Origin: an uncultured Tateyamaria sp.
GTDB lineage: Bacteria; Pseudomonadota; Alphaproteobacteria; Rhodobacterales; Rhodobacteraceae
Assembly (NCBI RefSeq): GCF_947503045.1
Contig: NZ_CANNCF010000001.1
Coordinates: forward strand, 1,116,001-1,180,000
Direction: 5' to 3'
Length of the DNA stretch: 64,000 bases
This document shows positions 45,542 to 54,541 of the stretch, piece by piece. Made by a program: the position numbers and the translations under genes. The stretch's first letter is position 1. Every line of letters starts with the position of its first letter. The notes below the pieces were generated by a model. The model worked only from the letters and a program-made list of their open reading frames with translations. It was not told the DNA's origin and searched no databases.

Positions 45542-45857
45542 GAGGCCGACCATCGCCTACCCGACGAAAATCGCCACATGCTGTTACTGCGGCACCCGCG
45601 CCGCCCTTGTGATGAAGGCCAGCGGGCGACACGAACTGGCTTGCTCCAAATGCGGCGCGCCCCTGCATGACCTGAAAATGCTGCCCCGCGACAGATCAGG
45701 GGATCGCGAGGTCGTGCGGGCCTCACCCCTGCGACAGAAATCGCATAATAAGACCAAACCACCCAAACCGGTCAAAAAATCCCGAAAACGCAAAAAATCC
45801 CGGTGGGGCGATCTGTTCGAAGACGCCTTTGACATCATTGAAGATATTTTTGACTGA
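45519..45857 (+). CDS. zinc-ribbon protein overlapping rlmB
   Basis: 112 residues. A zinc-ribbon (CCYCGTRAALVMKASGRHEL, then ACSKCGAPLHD) is followed by a basic lysine-rich linker (KPPKPVKKSRKRKKSRWGD) and a short acidic tail (FEDAFDIIEDIFD). The only suitable ATG is 45519, giving a 23-base overlap with rlmB in another frame; an unusual start within the overlap is possible. Zinc finger, basic linker and acidic end suggest nucleic-acid or ribosome contact. Seen from memory next to rlmB in other Rhodobacterales; function unknown. Confidence 0.65.
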   Translation: MHPRTIAKRPTIAYPTKIATCCYCGTRAALVMKASGRHELACSKCGAPLHDLKMLPRDRSGDREVVRASPLRQKSHNKTKPPKPVKKSRKRKKSRWGDLFEDAFDIIEDIFD

Positions 45858-45934
45858 CCGCTTCGGCGCGCGGAAATTCGCCGATATCGGTTAAGGTTTC
45901 GTTCACAGATTTGAGAGAGACACTTTTACAGAGC

Positions 45935-46048
45935 CGAGATGACCTTATCTCGTGTTGTGAGCCACAGGTCTGGAACTCCTGTGGATATTCACTGTCCCTC
46001 GTTCCGCACTTTAACGCCCCTTTCGCTTTGCGATCGGGGCGTTTTTTT
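45935..46048 (+). ncRNA. candidate small RNA or attenuating leader
   Basis: The 215-base gap before the CoA-binding gene contains two hairpins, CGAGAT/ATCTCG (45935-45952) and CCACAGG/CCTGTGG (45962-45984), followed by a strong intrinsic terminator, AACGCCCC/GGGGCGTT with seven T (46013-46048). The terminator stops only 25 bases before the ATG, so this is either an independent short RNA or a transcription-attenuation leader. It does not match 6S, SRP, tmRNA or RNase P signatures that I know. No promoter is clear. Confidence 0.5.
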
Positions 46049-46072
46049 GTCAGAGGGGGCATAGCAGGGAGA

Positions 46073-46552
46073 ATGCGTGTGGCAGAAACCTATTCGGATC
46101 AGGACTTGCGGGATGTGCTGCGGCGTACAAAATCCGTGGCCGTTGTGGGTATGTCCGCCAATTCGGTCCGCCCAAGCTATTTCGTGGCCCGTTATCTGTC
46201 GCTGAAAGGGTTCAATGTCTATCCTGTGAATCCGGGATATGCCGGGCAAAGCCTGTTTGGCCAGAAGATTGTGGGCCAGCTGTCGGACTTGCCGGAGCCC
46301 GTGGACATGGTCGATATCTTTCGCCGCTCAGAGGCCGTGCCCGAGATCGTAGATGAGGCCCTTGCGACGCTGCCTGACCTCAAAACCATCTGGATGCAGA
46401 TCGGTGTCTCTCACCCCGAGGCCGCGGAAAAAGCGCGCGCCCGCGGCATCACCGTCATCCAGAATCGCTGCCCCAAGATCGAATACCAGCGCCTGTTCGG
46501 TGAATTGCGCATGGGCGGGTTCAACACCGGAATCATCTCGTCCAAGCTGTAG
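46073..46552 (+). CDS. CoA-binding domain protein (YccU-like)
   Basis: 159 residues forming a single CoA-binding Rossmann-like domain. VAVVGMSANSVRPSYFVARYL, then NVYPVNPGYAGQSLFGQ and TIWMQIGVSHPEAAEKARA (in part) and a conserved NRCPKIEYQRL end match the YccU family. The ATG at 46073 has CAGGGAGA upstream. The family's cellular role is poorly defined. It is preceded by a terminator-bearing leader. Confidence 0.85.
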   Translation: MRVAETYSDQDLRDVLRRTKSVAVVGMSANSVRPSYFVARYLSLKGFNVYPVNPGYAGQSLFGQKIVGQLSDLPEPVDMVDIFRRSEAVPEIVDEALATLPDLKTIWMQIGVSHPEAAEKARARGITVIQNRCPKIEYQRLFGELRMGGFNTGIISSKL

Positions 46553-46567
46553 GCGGGACCGGGGTAG

Positions 46568-46972
46568 CTATTGCAGGCGTGTCCAGACCTGGCTTTGACA
46601 GACCGGGCCAAGGCATCCGCTGACCGTCATCCTATTGCCGGCAACCGACAAACGGCCGCGATACTCGCGCTGATGGGCGGGGACAAAGGCGCGGCCGACA
46701 TAATCCGTGCCTTGCCGCGCCATATCCCAGAACACCTTTTGACCCACCGTGGGGGCCGCGATAGGTGTACCACCCCTGTCATAGACCTTGACGATTGTGC
46801 CGCAGATCGCGCTGCCGCAGGGCGTGGCCTTCACATTGGCCACTTGCCCCTTTTGGTCGGGCTGGGTGCGCCACAGGCCAACCGGATCGGCCGCCAGCGC
46901 CGTTGGTGCACCGAGCGTAAATACAACGCTCATCGCCGCAAGATGTGGTTTGATGTCAATTGGTCTGGTCAC
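46568..46972 (-). CDS. DUF2147 exported protein (paralogue 1)
   Basis: 134 residues. A signal peptide (about residues 1-29, ending PTALAAD) is followed by a DUF2147 domain: GLWRTQPDQKGQVANVKATP, CGSAICGTIV and a CLGPVCQSQVWTRL end with paired cysteines. The GTG at 46972 has GAGGGG upstream; no ATG gives a complete signal peptide with a good site. A paralogue with the same pattern lies 164 bases upstream on the same strand, separated by a terminator. Periplasmic; function unknown. Confidence 0.75.
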   Translation of the reverse strand: MTRPIDIKPHLAAMSVVFTLGAPTALAADPVGLWRTQPDQKGQVANVKATPCGSAICGTIVKVYDRGGTPIAAPTVGQKVFWDMARQGTDYVGRAFVPAHQREYRGRLSVAGNRMTVSGCLGPVCQSQVWTRLQ

Positions 46973-47082
46973 TTTTGCACCCCTCTCGACCCTGTCATGG
47001 TCTGTTCGGTGCACCCTCGTGGGGTCTGCACCCGAGTTCGGGACCACAGGATAGAGAACTGCGGGCGCCGTTCAAGCCAAAC

Positions 47083-47110
47083 AAAAACCCGCGCCAAAAG
47101 ACGCGGGTTT
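47083..47110 (-). terminator. terminator between the two DUF2147 genes
   Basis: AAACCCGCG (47085-47093) pairs with CGCGGGTTT (47102-47110); on the minus strand it is followed by TTTTTGTTT. It ends transcription from the 47517 gene before the 46972 gene. Confidence 0.8.
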
Positions 47111-47136
47111 CAGCCGATTACAACCGGATGGGCGCC

Positions 47137-47517
47137 TTAGTTGACGCGGGTCCACGTCTGTTTCTTGCAGAAGGGGCCAACACAGCCAGACACATTCAGT
47201 GTATTGCCGTTGAGCGACATCTTGGATTTGAACACCTTGCCCGTTGAAGGCTGCCAGATCTTGCCCGAGCCATAGCTGCCGTCGCCTGCGGGCACCATGT
47301 CCCAGACCAACTGCTTGCCGATGTTTTCGGATGCGATTGGGCCGCTTGCGTCAAAGGCCTTGGCGATCGTGCCGCAGATATTGGCGCCACATGGTTTCAT
47401 CGCGATATGGGCATAAGCCCCATCATCGACTTCGGTTTTCCATGTCCCGGCGACCGGGTCTGCAAATGCGGTGCTGGCCAAAAGCGTCATGGCCGCAGCG
47501 ATCATCAGTCGTTTCAT
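47137..47517 (-). CDS. DUF2147 exported protein (paralogue 2)
   Basis: 126 residues. The Sec signal peptide MKRLMIAAAMTLLASTAFA is cut before DPVAG, and the DUF2147 domain has GTWKTEVDDGAYAHIAMKPC, CGANICGTIAKAF, LSVSGCVGPFC-type cysteines and QTWTRVN at the end. The ATG at 47517 follows AGGAGAAC. Gene duplication with the 46972 protein is clear from shared motifs. Function unknown. Confidence 0.8.
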   Translation of the reverse strand: MKRLMIAAAMTLLASTAFADPVAGTWKTEVDDGAYAHIAMKPCGANICGTIAKAFDASGPIASENIGKQLVWDMVPAGDGSYGSGKIWQPSTGKVFKSKMSLNGNTLNVSGCVGPFCKKQTWTRVN

Positions 47518-47651
47518 GCGTGTTCTCCTCCACTACGTGGGCAATTGTGCGGTATCGACCCGGTTCAGATCAACAATGACCTAGGGTCGCGTTGCATTTC
47601 GTGACGCAAGGTGACAGACGGGCGGCGTCATCTGAAAAAGGCCAATATCCC

Positions 47652-48371
47652 ATGATCCTCTACCCCGCCATCGACCTCAAGGACGGACAGGCCGTGCGCC
47701 TCGTGCATGGGGATATGGAGCGTGCGACCGTCTTCAATGACGACCCCGCCGCACAGGCCCGCACCTTTGTTGAGGCCGGGTGTGCATGGCTGCATCTGGT
47801 GGACCTCAACGGCGCCTTTGCCGGTGCTCCCGTGAATGCGGCCCCGGTCGAGGCGATCCTCAAGGCCTGCCCGGTCCCCGCCCAGTTGGGGGGCGGCATC
47901 CGCGACATGGGCACAATCGAGATGTGGCTCGACAAGGGGCTGGAACGGGTGATCCTCGGCACCGTGGCCGTCGAAAACCCTGATCTTGTGCGCGAAGCGG
48001 CGCGCGCTTTTCCCGGCCATGTCGCCGTCGGCATTGATGCGCGCGGTGGCAAGGTGGCGACCAAGGGCTGGGCGACAGAAACGGATGTGGATGTCACGGA
48101 CCTTGCCAAATCCTTCGAAGACGCGGGGGTTTCGGCGATCATTTACACGGACATCAACCGCGACGGGGCGATGGGAGGGCCAAACATCGAGGCCACACAA
48201 AGCCTCGCGCGCGCCGTGTCTATCCCGGTGATTGCCTCCGGTGGCGTATCGTCACTGGAGGATCTGAGCGCGCTCAAGGCCACCGGCGTGATCGCAGGGG
48301 CGATTTCGGGGCGGGCGCTATATGACGGGGCCATTGATCTGGCCGCCGCCTTGTCGTTGCTTGAGGGGTAG
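47652..48371 (+). CDS. hisA: 1-(5-phosphoribosyl)-5-[(5-phosphoribosylamino)methylideneamino]imidazole-4-carboxamide isomerase
   Basis: 239-residue histidine-pathway isomerase with a TIM-barrel fold. The N-terminal [19 protein letters not shown] carries the catalytic Asp, and [12 protein letters not shown] the second; phosphate-binding loops are QLGGGIRD and [12 protein letters not shown]. The ATG at 47652 is the conserved start; 20 upstream codons are open but not family-like. It is in the order hisA-hisF-hisE, interrupted by an opposite-strand DUF302 gene. Confidence 0.96.
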   Translation: MILYPAIDLKDGQAVRLVHGDMERATVFNDDPAAQARTFVEAGCAWLHLVDLNGAFAGAPVNAAPVEAILKACPVPAQLGGGIRDMGTIEMWLDKGLERVILGTVAVENPDLVREAARAFPGHVAVGIDARGGKVATKGWATETDVDVTDLAKSFEDAGVSAIIYTDINRDGAMGGPNIEATQSLARAVSIPVIASGGVSSLEDLSALKATGVIAGAISGRALYDGAIDLAAALSLLEG

Positions 48372-48374
48372 GGC

Positions 48375-48827
48375 CTACTTGGCCACCCCGTCCGTGAATT
48401 TGCCCAACGCGCCGGTCATGACCTTGAGGTAAGGTGCATCGCCGGATACACCGCCCAGGCGGGTCAGCATTTCGGTGGGGTCTTCATAGGCAATCATGGT
48501 CTTGCCGGTGCTGTCTTCATAGACCAGCACCTTGAGTGGCAGAAACAGGCCCGACACCGGATCGTCCTTGATTGCGGGCGTGCCGACCTTGGGGTTGCCA
48601 AAGATCAGCAGTTGCGAGGCGCCGATATCCTCATCAATCGATGCTGCACCAGCCCCGTGATCCACGCGGGCAAAGATTTTCAGCCCGGCGCCTTCCATCG
48701 TAGCGACCAATTGATCCACCGTTTCGACCACACCTGTTGCGGCCTCCTTGCGAATGATCCCACTGTCTCCTGCCATTGCTGTCCCCGCCATGGCGATGAT
48801 CACCGCCGCTGTTGCTAGAATTTTCAT
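48375..48827 (-). CDS. DUF302 exported protein
   Basis: 150 residues. The signal peptide MKILATAAVIIAMAGTAMAG precedes a DUF302 domain (VDQLVATMEGAGLKIFARVDH, in part; LLIFGNPKVGTPAI; PLKVLVYEDSTGKTMIAYEDP, in part). The ATG at 48827 has AAGGATGAG upstream. It is inserted between hisA and hisF on the opposite strand and converges with hisA, with stops three bases apart. Function unknown. Confidence 0.8.
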   Translation of the reverse strand: MKILATAAVIIAMAGTAMAGDSGIIRKEAATGVVETVDQLVATMEGAGLKIFARVDHGAGAASIDEDIGASQLLIFGNPKVGTPAIKDDPVSGLFLPLKVLVYEDSTGKTMIAYEDPTEMLTRLGGVSGDAPYLKVMTGALGKFTDGVAK

Positions 48828-49083
48828 AAACTCATCCTTCCGTTTACGCGCGCCATCATGCGGATATGTCCGTGCGCTGCCAGCAAAATTCCCGTGATCG
48901 GTGTTGGACCGCCGATGGGGCAGGGCATACCGGGTCCCGGGTCCCGTGCTTCTCTGTTTTCAAAAAATCCCGGGGTGAGCCCGCAGGGCGAGGGGCAGAG
49001 CCCCTCATTTTCACTTGATGCGCATCAGGTGCGGTGACCACAGCCCCTTTCCACGCCCCACAAACCGCACTATCAGGGCGCTC

Positions 49084-49845
49084 ATGTTGAAAACCCGCAT
49101 CATCCCCTGTCTCGACGTCGCCGACGGGCGTGTGGTCAAGGGCGTGAACTTTGTCGACTTGATCGACGCAGGCGACCCGGTCGCCGCCGCACAGGCCTAT
49201 GATGCTGCGGGCGCGGACGAGTTGTGCTTTCTCGACATTCACGCCACCCATGAAAACCGTGGCACCATGTTTGATCTGGTGCGGCGCACGGCCGAGCAAT
49301 GCTTTATCCCCCTGACGGTCGGGGGCGGCGTGCGCACGGTGGCCGATGTGCGGGCGCTTCTGCTCGCGGGCGCGGACAAGGTGTCGTTCAACTCCGCGGC
49401 CGTGGCTGACCCCGACGTGCTGACACGTGCGGCGGACCAGTTCGGCAGCCAGTGCATCGTCTGCGCTATCGATGCCAAGACGGTTGAGCCTGGACGCTGG
49501 GAAATCTTCACCCATGGCGGGCGCAAATCCACAGGCATTGATGCAGTCGAATTCGCGCTCACCGCGGCGGCCAAAGGGGCAGGGGAGATCCTGCTGACCT
49601 CCATGGACCGCGACGGCACGCGCGCCGGGTTTAACCTGCCACTCACCCGCGCGATTTCGGATGCCGTGCCGATCCCTGTGATCGCCTCCGGAGGAGTCGG
49701 CACGCTCGACCACCTCGTGGACGGGGTTACCCAAGGTGGTGCCTCGGCGGTGCTGGCCGCTTCGATCTTTCACTTCGGTGATTTCACGATTGCGCAGGCC
49801 AAGGCCCACATGGCCGCCGCCGGCATCCCGATGAGGTTGACATGA
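49084..49845 (+). CDS. hisF: imidazole glycerol phosphate synthase, cyclase subunit
   Basis: 253-residue TIM barrel closing the imidazole ring with ammonia from HisH. The start [20 protein letters not shown] contains catalytic Asp11; DRDGTRAGF holds the second Asp; phosphate loops are VGGGVRTV and [10 protein letters not shown]. The ATG at 49084 is the conserved start. Its stop overlaps an ATG that begins a tandem 28-base repeat leading to hisE. Confidence 0.96.
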   Translation: MLKTRIIPCLDVADGRVVKGVNFVDLIDAGDPVAAAQAYDAAGADELCFLDIHATHENRGTMFDLVRRTAEQCFIPLTVGGGVRTVADVRALLLAGADKVSFNSAAVADPDVLTRAADQFGSQCIVCAIDAKTVEPGRWEIFTHGGRKSTGIDAVEFALTAAAKGAGEILLTSMDRDGTRAGFNLPLTRAISDAVPIPVIASGGVGTLDHLVDGVTQGGASAVLAASIFHFGDFTIAQAKAHMAAAGIPMRLT

Positions 49846-49897
49846 CACACACGATTTCAGGCAAGCGCAATGACGCACATGGTTTCAGGCAAGCGCT
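49842..49897 (+). repeat. two 28-base tandem repeats between hisF and hisE
   Basis: 49842-49869 and 49870-49897 match at 24 of 28 bases. Each begins ATGACRCACA and ends TTTCAGGCAAGCGC plus one base. A third ATGACGC begins hisE itself at 49898. The first ATG overlaps the hisF stop (ATGA). The three ATGs are in three different frames, and only the last opens hisE. Confidence 0.85.
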
Positions 49898-50206
49898 ATG
49901 ACGCTTGACGATCTCTTCTCCACGATCGAGGCCCGTAAGGGCGCGGACCCGGACACGTCCTGGACGGCCAAGCTGCTCTCAATGGGGCCGGAAAAATGCG
50001 CCGAGAAGTTTGGCGAAGAGGCGGTGGAGGCCATTATCGAGGCCGTAAAAGGCGACAAGGTCGCGCTGACCGGCGAAGCGGCGGATGTGCTCTATCATCT
50101 GCTGGTGATGCTGTCCGCGCGTGATGTGGCGCTGGCAGATGTGATGGCCGAACTGGCCCGTCGCCAGGGCACATCCGGCATTGATGAAAAAGCGGCGCGC
50201 GGCTGA
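49898..50206 (+). CDS. hisE: phosphoribosyl-ATP pyrophosphatase
   Basis: 102-residue MazG-like enzyme that hydrolyses PR-ATP to [35 protein letters not shown] and [13 protein letters not shown] hold the acidic metal-binding residues. The ATG at 49898 is the only start in frame that gives the family N-terminus. The upstream ribosome-binding site is weak, and two decoy ATGs in other frames precede it because of the tandem repeat. Confidence 0.93.
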   Translation: MTLDDLFSTIEARKGADPDTSWTAKLLSMGPEKCAEKFGEEAVEAIIEAVKGDKVALTGEAADVLYHLLVMLSARDVALADVMAELARRQGTSGIDEKAARG

Positions 50207-50323
50207 GGCGCAGGGCAACTGTGCCTTGCGGGACTTTACCCAGAACTACGAGTTGTTCACGTCGCGTAAACGTCTTATGAATTGCTGCAACTGCACAATA
50301 GCCCGTCCGGAGAACCCCGTCCT

Positions 50324-53300
50324 ATGTCCGATTTCAAGAAAATCCTGATTGCAAACCGGGGTGAGATCGCCATCCGCATCATGCGCGCCGCCAACGAGAT
50401 GGGCAAGAAAACGGTCGCCGTTTTTGCCGAGGAAGACAAGTTGGGCCTGCACCGTTTTAAGGCGGACGAAGCCTACCGCATCGGTGAGGGGCTGGGACCA
50501 GTGGCGGCGTACCTCTCTATCGACGAGATGATCCGCGTTGCCCGCGAAAGTGGAGCCGATGCGATCCACCCGGGCTATGGCCTCTTGTCCGAAAACCCCG
50601 AATTCGTGGATGCCTGCGAAAAAAGCGGCATCACCTTCATCGGCCCACGCTCTGAAACCATGCGCGCTCTGGGCGACAAGGCCAGCGCCCGTCGCGTCGC
50701 CATCGAAGCGGGTGTGCCCGTGATCCCGGCGACCGAAGTGCTGGGCGACGACATGAAAGCGATCAAGAAAGAGGCCAAGGAGGTCGGCTATCCCCTGATG
50801 CTCAAGGCGTCCTGGGGCGGCGGAGGCCGGGGCATGCGCCCGATCATGTCCGAAGACGAGGTCGAGGAAAAAGTCCTCGAAGGCCGCCGCGAGGCCGAGG
50901 CCGCCTTCGGCAACGGCGAAGGGTATCTCGAAAAGATGATCCTCAAGGCCCGCCACGTCGAGGTGCAGATCCTCGGCGACAAACATGGCGGCATGTATCA
51001 CCTGTTCGAGCGCGACTGCTCGGTGCAGCGCCGCAACCAGAAGGTGGTCGAACGCGCCCCTGCGCCTTACCTGAGCGAAGACCAGCGTGCCGAGATTTGC
51101 GAGCTTGGCTACAAGATATGCAAACACGTCAATTATGAATGCGCGGGCACCGTCGAATTCCTGATGGATATGGACGACGGCAAATTCTATTTCATCGAGG
51201 TGAACCCGCGCGTGCAGGTCGAGCATACTGTCACAGAAGAAGTGACAGGTATCGACATTGTACAGGCCCAAATCCTGATCGCCGAAGGCAAGACCATCGC
51301 CGAGGCCACCGGCAAGCCGACTCAAAAAGACGTCGTCCTGACCGGGCACGCCCTGCAGACGCGGATCACCACCGAGGATCCACAAAACAACTTCATCCCC
51401 GATTATGGCCGCATCACCGCGTACCGCGAGGCGACCGGTATGGGTATTCGCCTTGATGGCGGTACCGCCTATGCCGGCGGCGTCATCACGCGCTACTACG
51501 ACAGCCTGCTGACCAAGGTGACGGCCAAGGCGCCGACCCCGGAAATGGCCATTGCCCGCATGGACCGGGCCCTGCGCGAATTCCGCATCCGCGGCGTGTC
51601 CACCAACATCGCCTTTGTCGAAAACCTGCTGAAACACCCGACATTCCTCGACAACACCTATCACACCAAGTTCATCGACGAGACGCCGGAACTCTTCACC
51701 TTCAAACGTCGCCGTGACCGCGGCACCAAGGTGCTGACCTATATCGCCGACATCACCGTAAACGGGCATCCGGAGGTCAAGGACCGCCCGCGCCCCCGCG
51801 CGGACCTGAAACAACCCAAACCGCCCGCCTTGCAGGCCGACCCCTCCCATCAGATGGGCACCCGCAACCTGCTCGAACAGAAGGGCCCGCAGGCGGTGGC
51901 GGACTGGATGAAACAGCAGCAACAACTGCTGATCACCGACACCACCATGCGCGACGGGCACCAGTCGCTCTTGGCCACGCGCATGCGCAGCCATGACATG
52001 ATCAAGGTGGCCCCCGCCTATGCCGCCAACCTGCCGCAACTGTTCTCGGTCGAATGCTGGGGTGGCGCGACCTTTGACGTGGCCTATCGCTTCTTGCAGG
52101 AATGCCCCTGGCAGCGCCTGCGCGATTTGCGCGAGCGGATGCCGAACCTGATGACCCAGATGCTGCTGCGCGGCGCGAACGGGGTGGGCTACACCAATTA
52201 TCCCGACAATGTGGTGCAGGAATTCGTGCGCGTCGCGGCCCAAACAGGTGTGGATGTCTTCCGCGTCTTTGACAGCCTCAACTGGGTGGAAAACATGCGC
52301 GTCGCGATGGACGCGGTGATCGAGAACAACAAGATCTGCGAAGGCACCGTTTGCTATACCGGCGATATCCTGAACCCGGACCGCGCCAAATATGACCTCA
52401 AATACTACGTGGACATGGGCAACCAGCTGAAAGACGCGGGTGCGCACATACTGGGCCTCAAGGATATGGCAGGACTTCTGAAACCTGCCGCCGCCCGCGT
52501 GCTGGTCAAGGCGCTGAAACAAGAGGTCGGCCTGCCGATTCACTTTCATACCCATGACACGGCCGGCATCGCCAGCGCCACCATTCTGGCCGCGGCTGAG
52601 GCGGGCGTGGATGCGGTGGATTGCGCCATGGACGCGCTGTCGGGGAACACGAGCCAAGCCACCCTCGGCACCGTAGTGGGGGCGTTGCAGAACACCGACC
52701 GCGACACCGGTCTGTCGGTCGATGCGATCCGCGACATCTCGGATTACTGGGAATCGGTGCGCGATCACTACGCCGCGTTTGAAAGCGGCATGCAGGCCCC
52801 ATCCTCCGAAGTGTACTTGCACGAAATGCCGGGTGGGCAGTTCACCAACCTCAAGGCGCAGGCGCGCTCGCTTGGCCTCGAAGAACGCTGGCACGAGGTC
52901 GCGCGGACCTATGCGGATGTAAACCAGATGTTCGGCGATATCGTGAAAGTGACGCCATCGTCCAAGGTTGTTGGGGACATGGCGCTGATGATGGTTAGCC
53001 AGAACCTGACCCGGGCCGAAGTTGAGGATCCGGACAAGGACGTCGCCTTTCCGGACTCGGTTGTGGACATGATGCGCGGCAATCTCGGTCAGCCTCCGGG
53101 CGGCTTCCCGGTTGGCATCCAGACCAAGGCGCTCAAGGGAGAGGCCCCGAACACGAAACGCCCCGGCGCAGATGTGCCTGCCGTCGATATCGAAGCCACC
53201 CGCGCGGACCTGTCGGTGCAGCTTGAGGGGCGCGAGGTGGATGATGAGGACCTGAACGGCTATCTGATGTATCCCAAGGTGTTCCTCGACTATATGGGCC

Positions 53301-53770
53301 GTCACCGCACATACGGCCCCGTCCGTGTCTTGCCGACCAAGACTTTTTTCTACGGGATGGAACCGGGTGAAGAGATCACTGCCGAGATCGACCCGGGCAA
53401 GACGCTCGAGATCCGACTGCAAGCGGTGGGTGAAACCAACGAGGACGGCGAGGCCAAGGTTTTCTTTGAACTCAACGGCCAGCCCCGCGTGATCCGCGTG
53501 CCCAACCGTCTGGTGAAATCGACCACGGTGCAGCGGCCCAAGGCCGAGGTTGGCAACGCCAATCACATCGGCGCGCCCATGCCGGGTGTTGTGGCGAGCG
53601 TTGGCGTGCAGGTCGGCCAGGAGGTCTGTGAAGGTGATCTGCTGTTGACCATCGAGGCAATGAAGATGGAGACCGGCATCCACGCCGAGCGGGACGCGGT
53701 GGTCAAGGCCGTGCATGTCGGCCCCGGCGGGCAGATCGACGCCAAGGACCTGCTGGTCGAGCTGGAGTGA
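50324..53770 (+). CDS. pyc: pyruvate carboxylase
   Basis: 1148-residue biotin enzyme making oxaloacetate from pyruvate and bicarbonate. Order: biotin carboxylase (KKILIANRGEIAIRI at the start, SWGGGGRGM ATP loop, FIEVNPRVQVEHTVTEE), then carboxyltransferase (TDTTMRDGHQSLLATRMR, HFHTHDTAG), then a linker domain and the biotinyl domain with Lys1114 in EAMKMETG. The ATG at 50324 follows CCGGAGAA. All key motifs are intact. It is followed by an overlapping APH-like gene (GTGA). Confidence 0.97.
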   Translation: MSDFKKILIANRGEIAIRIMRAANEMGKKTVAVFAEEDKLGLHRFKADEAYRIGEGLGPVAAYLSIDEMIRVARESGADAIHPGYGLLSENPEFVDACEKSGITFIGPRSETMRALGDKASARRVAIEAGVPVIPATEVLGDDMKAIKKEAKEVGYPLMLKASWGGGGRGMRPIMSEDEVEEKVLEGRREAEAAFGNGEGYLEKMILKARHVEVQILGDKHGGMYHLFERDCSVQRRNQKVVERAPAPYLSEDQRAEICELGYKICKHVNYECAGTVEFLMDMDDGKFYFIEVNPRVQVEHTVTEEVTGIDIVQAQILIAEGKTIAEATGKPTQKDVVLTGHALQTRITTEDPQNNFIPDYGRITAYREATGMGIRLDGGTAYAGGVITRYYDSLLTKVTAKAPTPEMAIARMDRALREFRIRGVSTNIAFVENLLKHPTFLDNTYHTKFIDETPELFTFKRRRDRGTKVLTYIADITVNGHPEVKDRPRPRADLKQPKPPALQADPSHQMGTRNLLEQKGPQAVADWMKQQQQLLITDTTMRDGHQSLLATRMRSHDMIKVAPAYAANLPQLFSVECWGGATFDVAYRFLQECPWQRLRDLRERMPNLMTQMLLRGANGVGYTNYPDNVVQEFVRVAAQTGVDVFRVFDSLNWVENMRVAMDAVIENNKICEGTVCYTGDILNPDRAKYDLKYYVDMGNQLKDAGAHILGLKDMAGLLKPAAARVLVKALKQEVGLPIHFHTHDTAGIASATILAAAEAGVDAVDCAMDALSGNTSQATLGTVVGALQNTDRDTGLSVDAIRDISDYWESVRDHYAAFESGMQAPSSEVYLHEMPGGQFTNLKAQARSLGLEERWHEVARTYADVNQMFGDIVKVTPSSKVVGDMALMMVSQNLTRAEVEDPDKDVAFPDSVVDMMRGNLGQPPGGFPVGIQTKALKGEAPNTKRPGADVPAVDIEATRADLSVQLEGREVDDEDLNGYLMYPKVFLDYMGRHRTYGPVRVLPTKTFFYGMEPGEEITAEIDPGKTLEIRLQAVGETNEDGEAKVFFELNGQPRVIRVPNRLVKSTTVQRPKAEVGNANHIGAPMPGVVASVGVQVGQEVCEGDLLLTIEAMKMETGIHAERDAVVKAVHVGPGGQIDAKDLLVELE

Positions 53771-54432
53771 ACCCGCCGCTGGCCGCGTGGGATTTGTCGG
53801 GCGATGCGCGTCCGCTGCCCGGCGGCCATCGCAACACGGTGCTGCGCGTCGGGAACCATGTGCTGAAGACAACCCGGCGGTCCGAAGCCGCCTTGCGCTG
53901 GTTGGAGCCGGTGCAGACGGGTGCCGCGACTTGCGGGCTGTACGCGCCGCGTCTGTTGCCGAGCCGCGATGGCAGTTTGAATGTCGAGGGCTGGACCTGC
54001 GAGCCGTATTGCGCGGGTGTTCCGACCTCGCCGTGTGACATAGCCGGAAACATGCGCGACTTTCATGCGCTTGGCGGGGACATCCCGCAACGTCCGGGTT
54101 TTGCCTCGGCGCGGGATTTGCTTGAGCGCGATGCCGGAGGAGACGTAGACCTGTCGGCCATGCCAGGCGAGTTGGCGGCGTCCCTGCGCGCAGTATGGTC
54201 GGACCTTGCAGGCGCCGAAACTGCCATCCACGCCGATCTCAACCCTTCGAACATCCTGCGCGATGCCGACGGGCGCGTCACGCTCATCGACTGGGACGAA
54301 GCGCGCCGCGATGTGACCTTGTTTGACAGCGCCGATGCCGCGCACCCGGCGCGACAGGCCTGGGAAGTCGCCTGTTGCTGGCACATCGAACCGGATCGCG
54401 CCCGCACCCTCGCACATCTGTTTTCACTCTGA
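53767..54432 (+). CDS. aminoglycoside-phosphotransferase-like small-molecule kinase
   Basis: 221 residues with an APH/choline-kinase-type C-lobe: the catalytic loop AIHADLNPSNIL and metal site LIDWDEARRD. The N-lobe is short (GGHRNTVLRVGNHVLKTTRR). The GTG at 53767 overlaps the pyc stop, so translation is coupled. Substrate unknown; the family also covers homoserine, fructosamine and tRNA-maturation kinases, so resistance should not be assumed. Confidence 0.7.
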   Translation: MNPPLAAWDLSGDARPLPGGHRNTVLRVGNHVLKTTRRSEAALRWLEPVQTGAATCGLYAPRLLPSRDGSLNVEGWTCEPYCAGVPTSPCDIAGNMRDFHALGGDIPQRPGFASARDLLERDAGGDVDLSAMPGELAASLRAVWSDLAGAETAIHADLNPSNILRDADGRVTLIDWDEARRDVTLFDSADAAHPARQAWEVACCWHIEPDRARTLAHLFSL

Positions 54433-54541
54433 AACAAAACCGTCAAAGCGGTTTGAAACGGGCTTGCACCGGGTGATCAACTCGGCAAGGGCTGGTGCGT
54501 GGCGCTGATGCGTCCCGACCCGTTCAACGCAGGAGAGGCTG

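Noticed and set aside
45899-46048. 6S, SRP or other housekeeping RNA before the CoA-binding gene
   Set aside because: Lacks the long closing stem of 6S and the GGAA/AGCAG tetraloop region of SRP RNA, and shows no tmRNA or RNase P core.
50246-53872. Very long minus-strand open frame opposite pyruvate carboxylase
   Set aside because: It mirrors pyc in the complementary frame. The plus-strand protein has every pyruvate carboxylase motif, while the minus-strand product is His/Arg/Gly-rich with no domain.
53767-54432. Aminoglycoside resistance gene
   Set aside because: Only the general kinase motifs fit. It is coupled to a housekeeping gene with chromosomal composition, and APH-like kinases have many other substrates.
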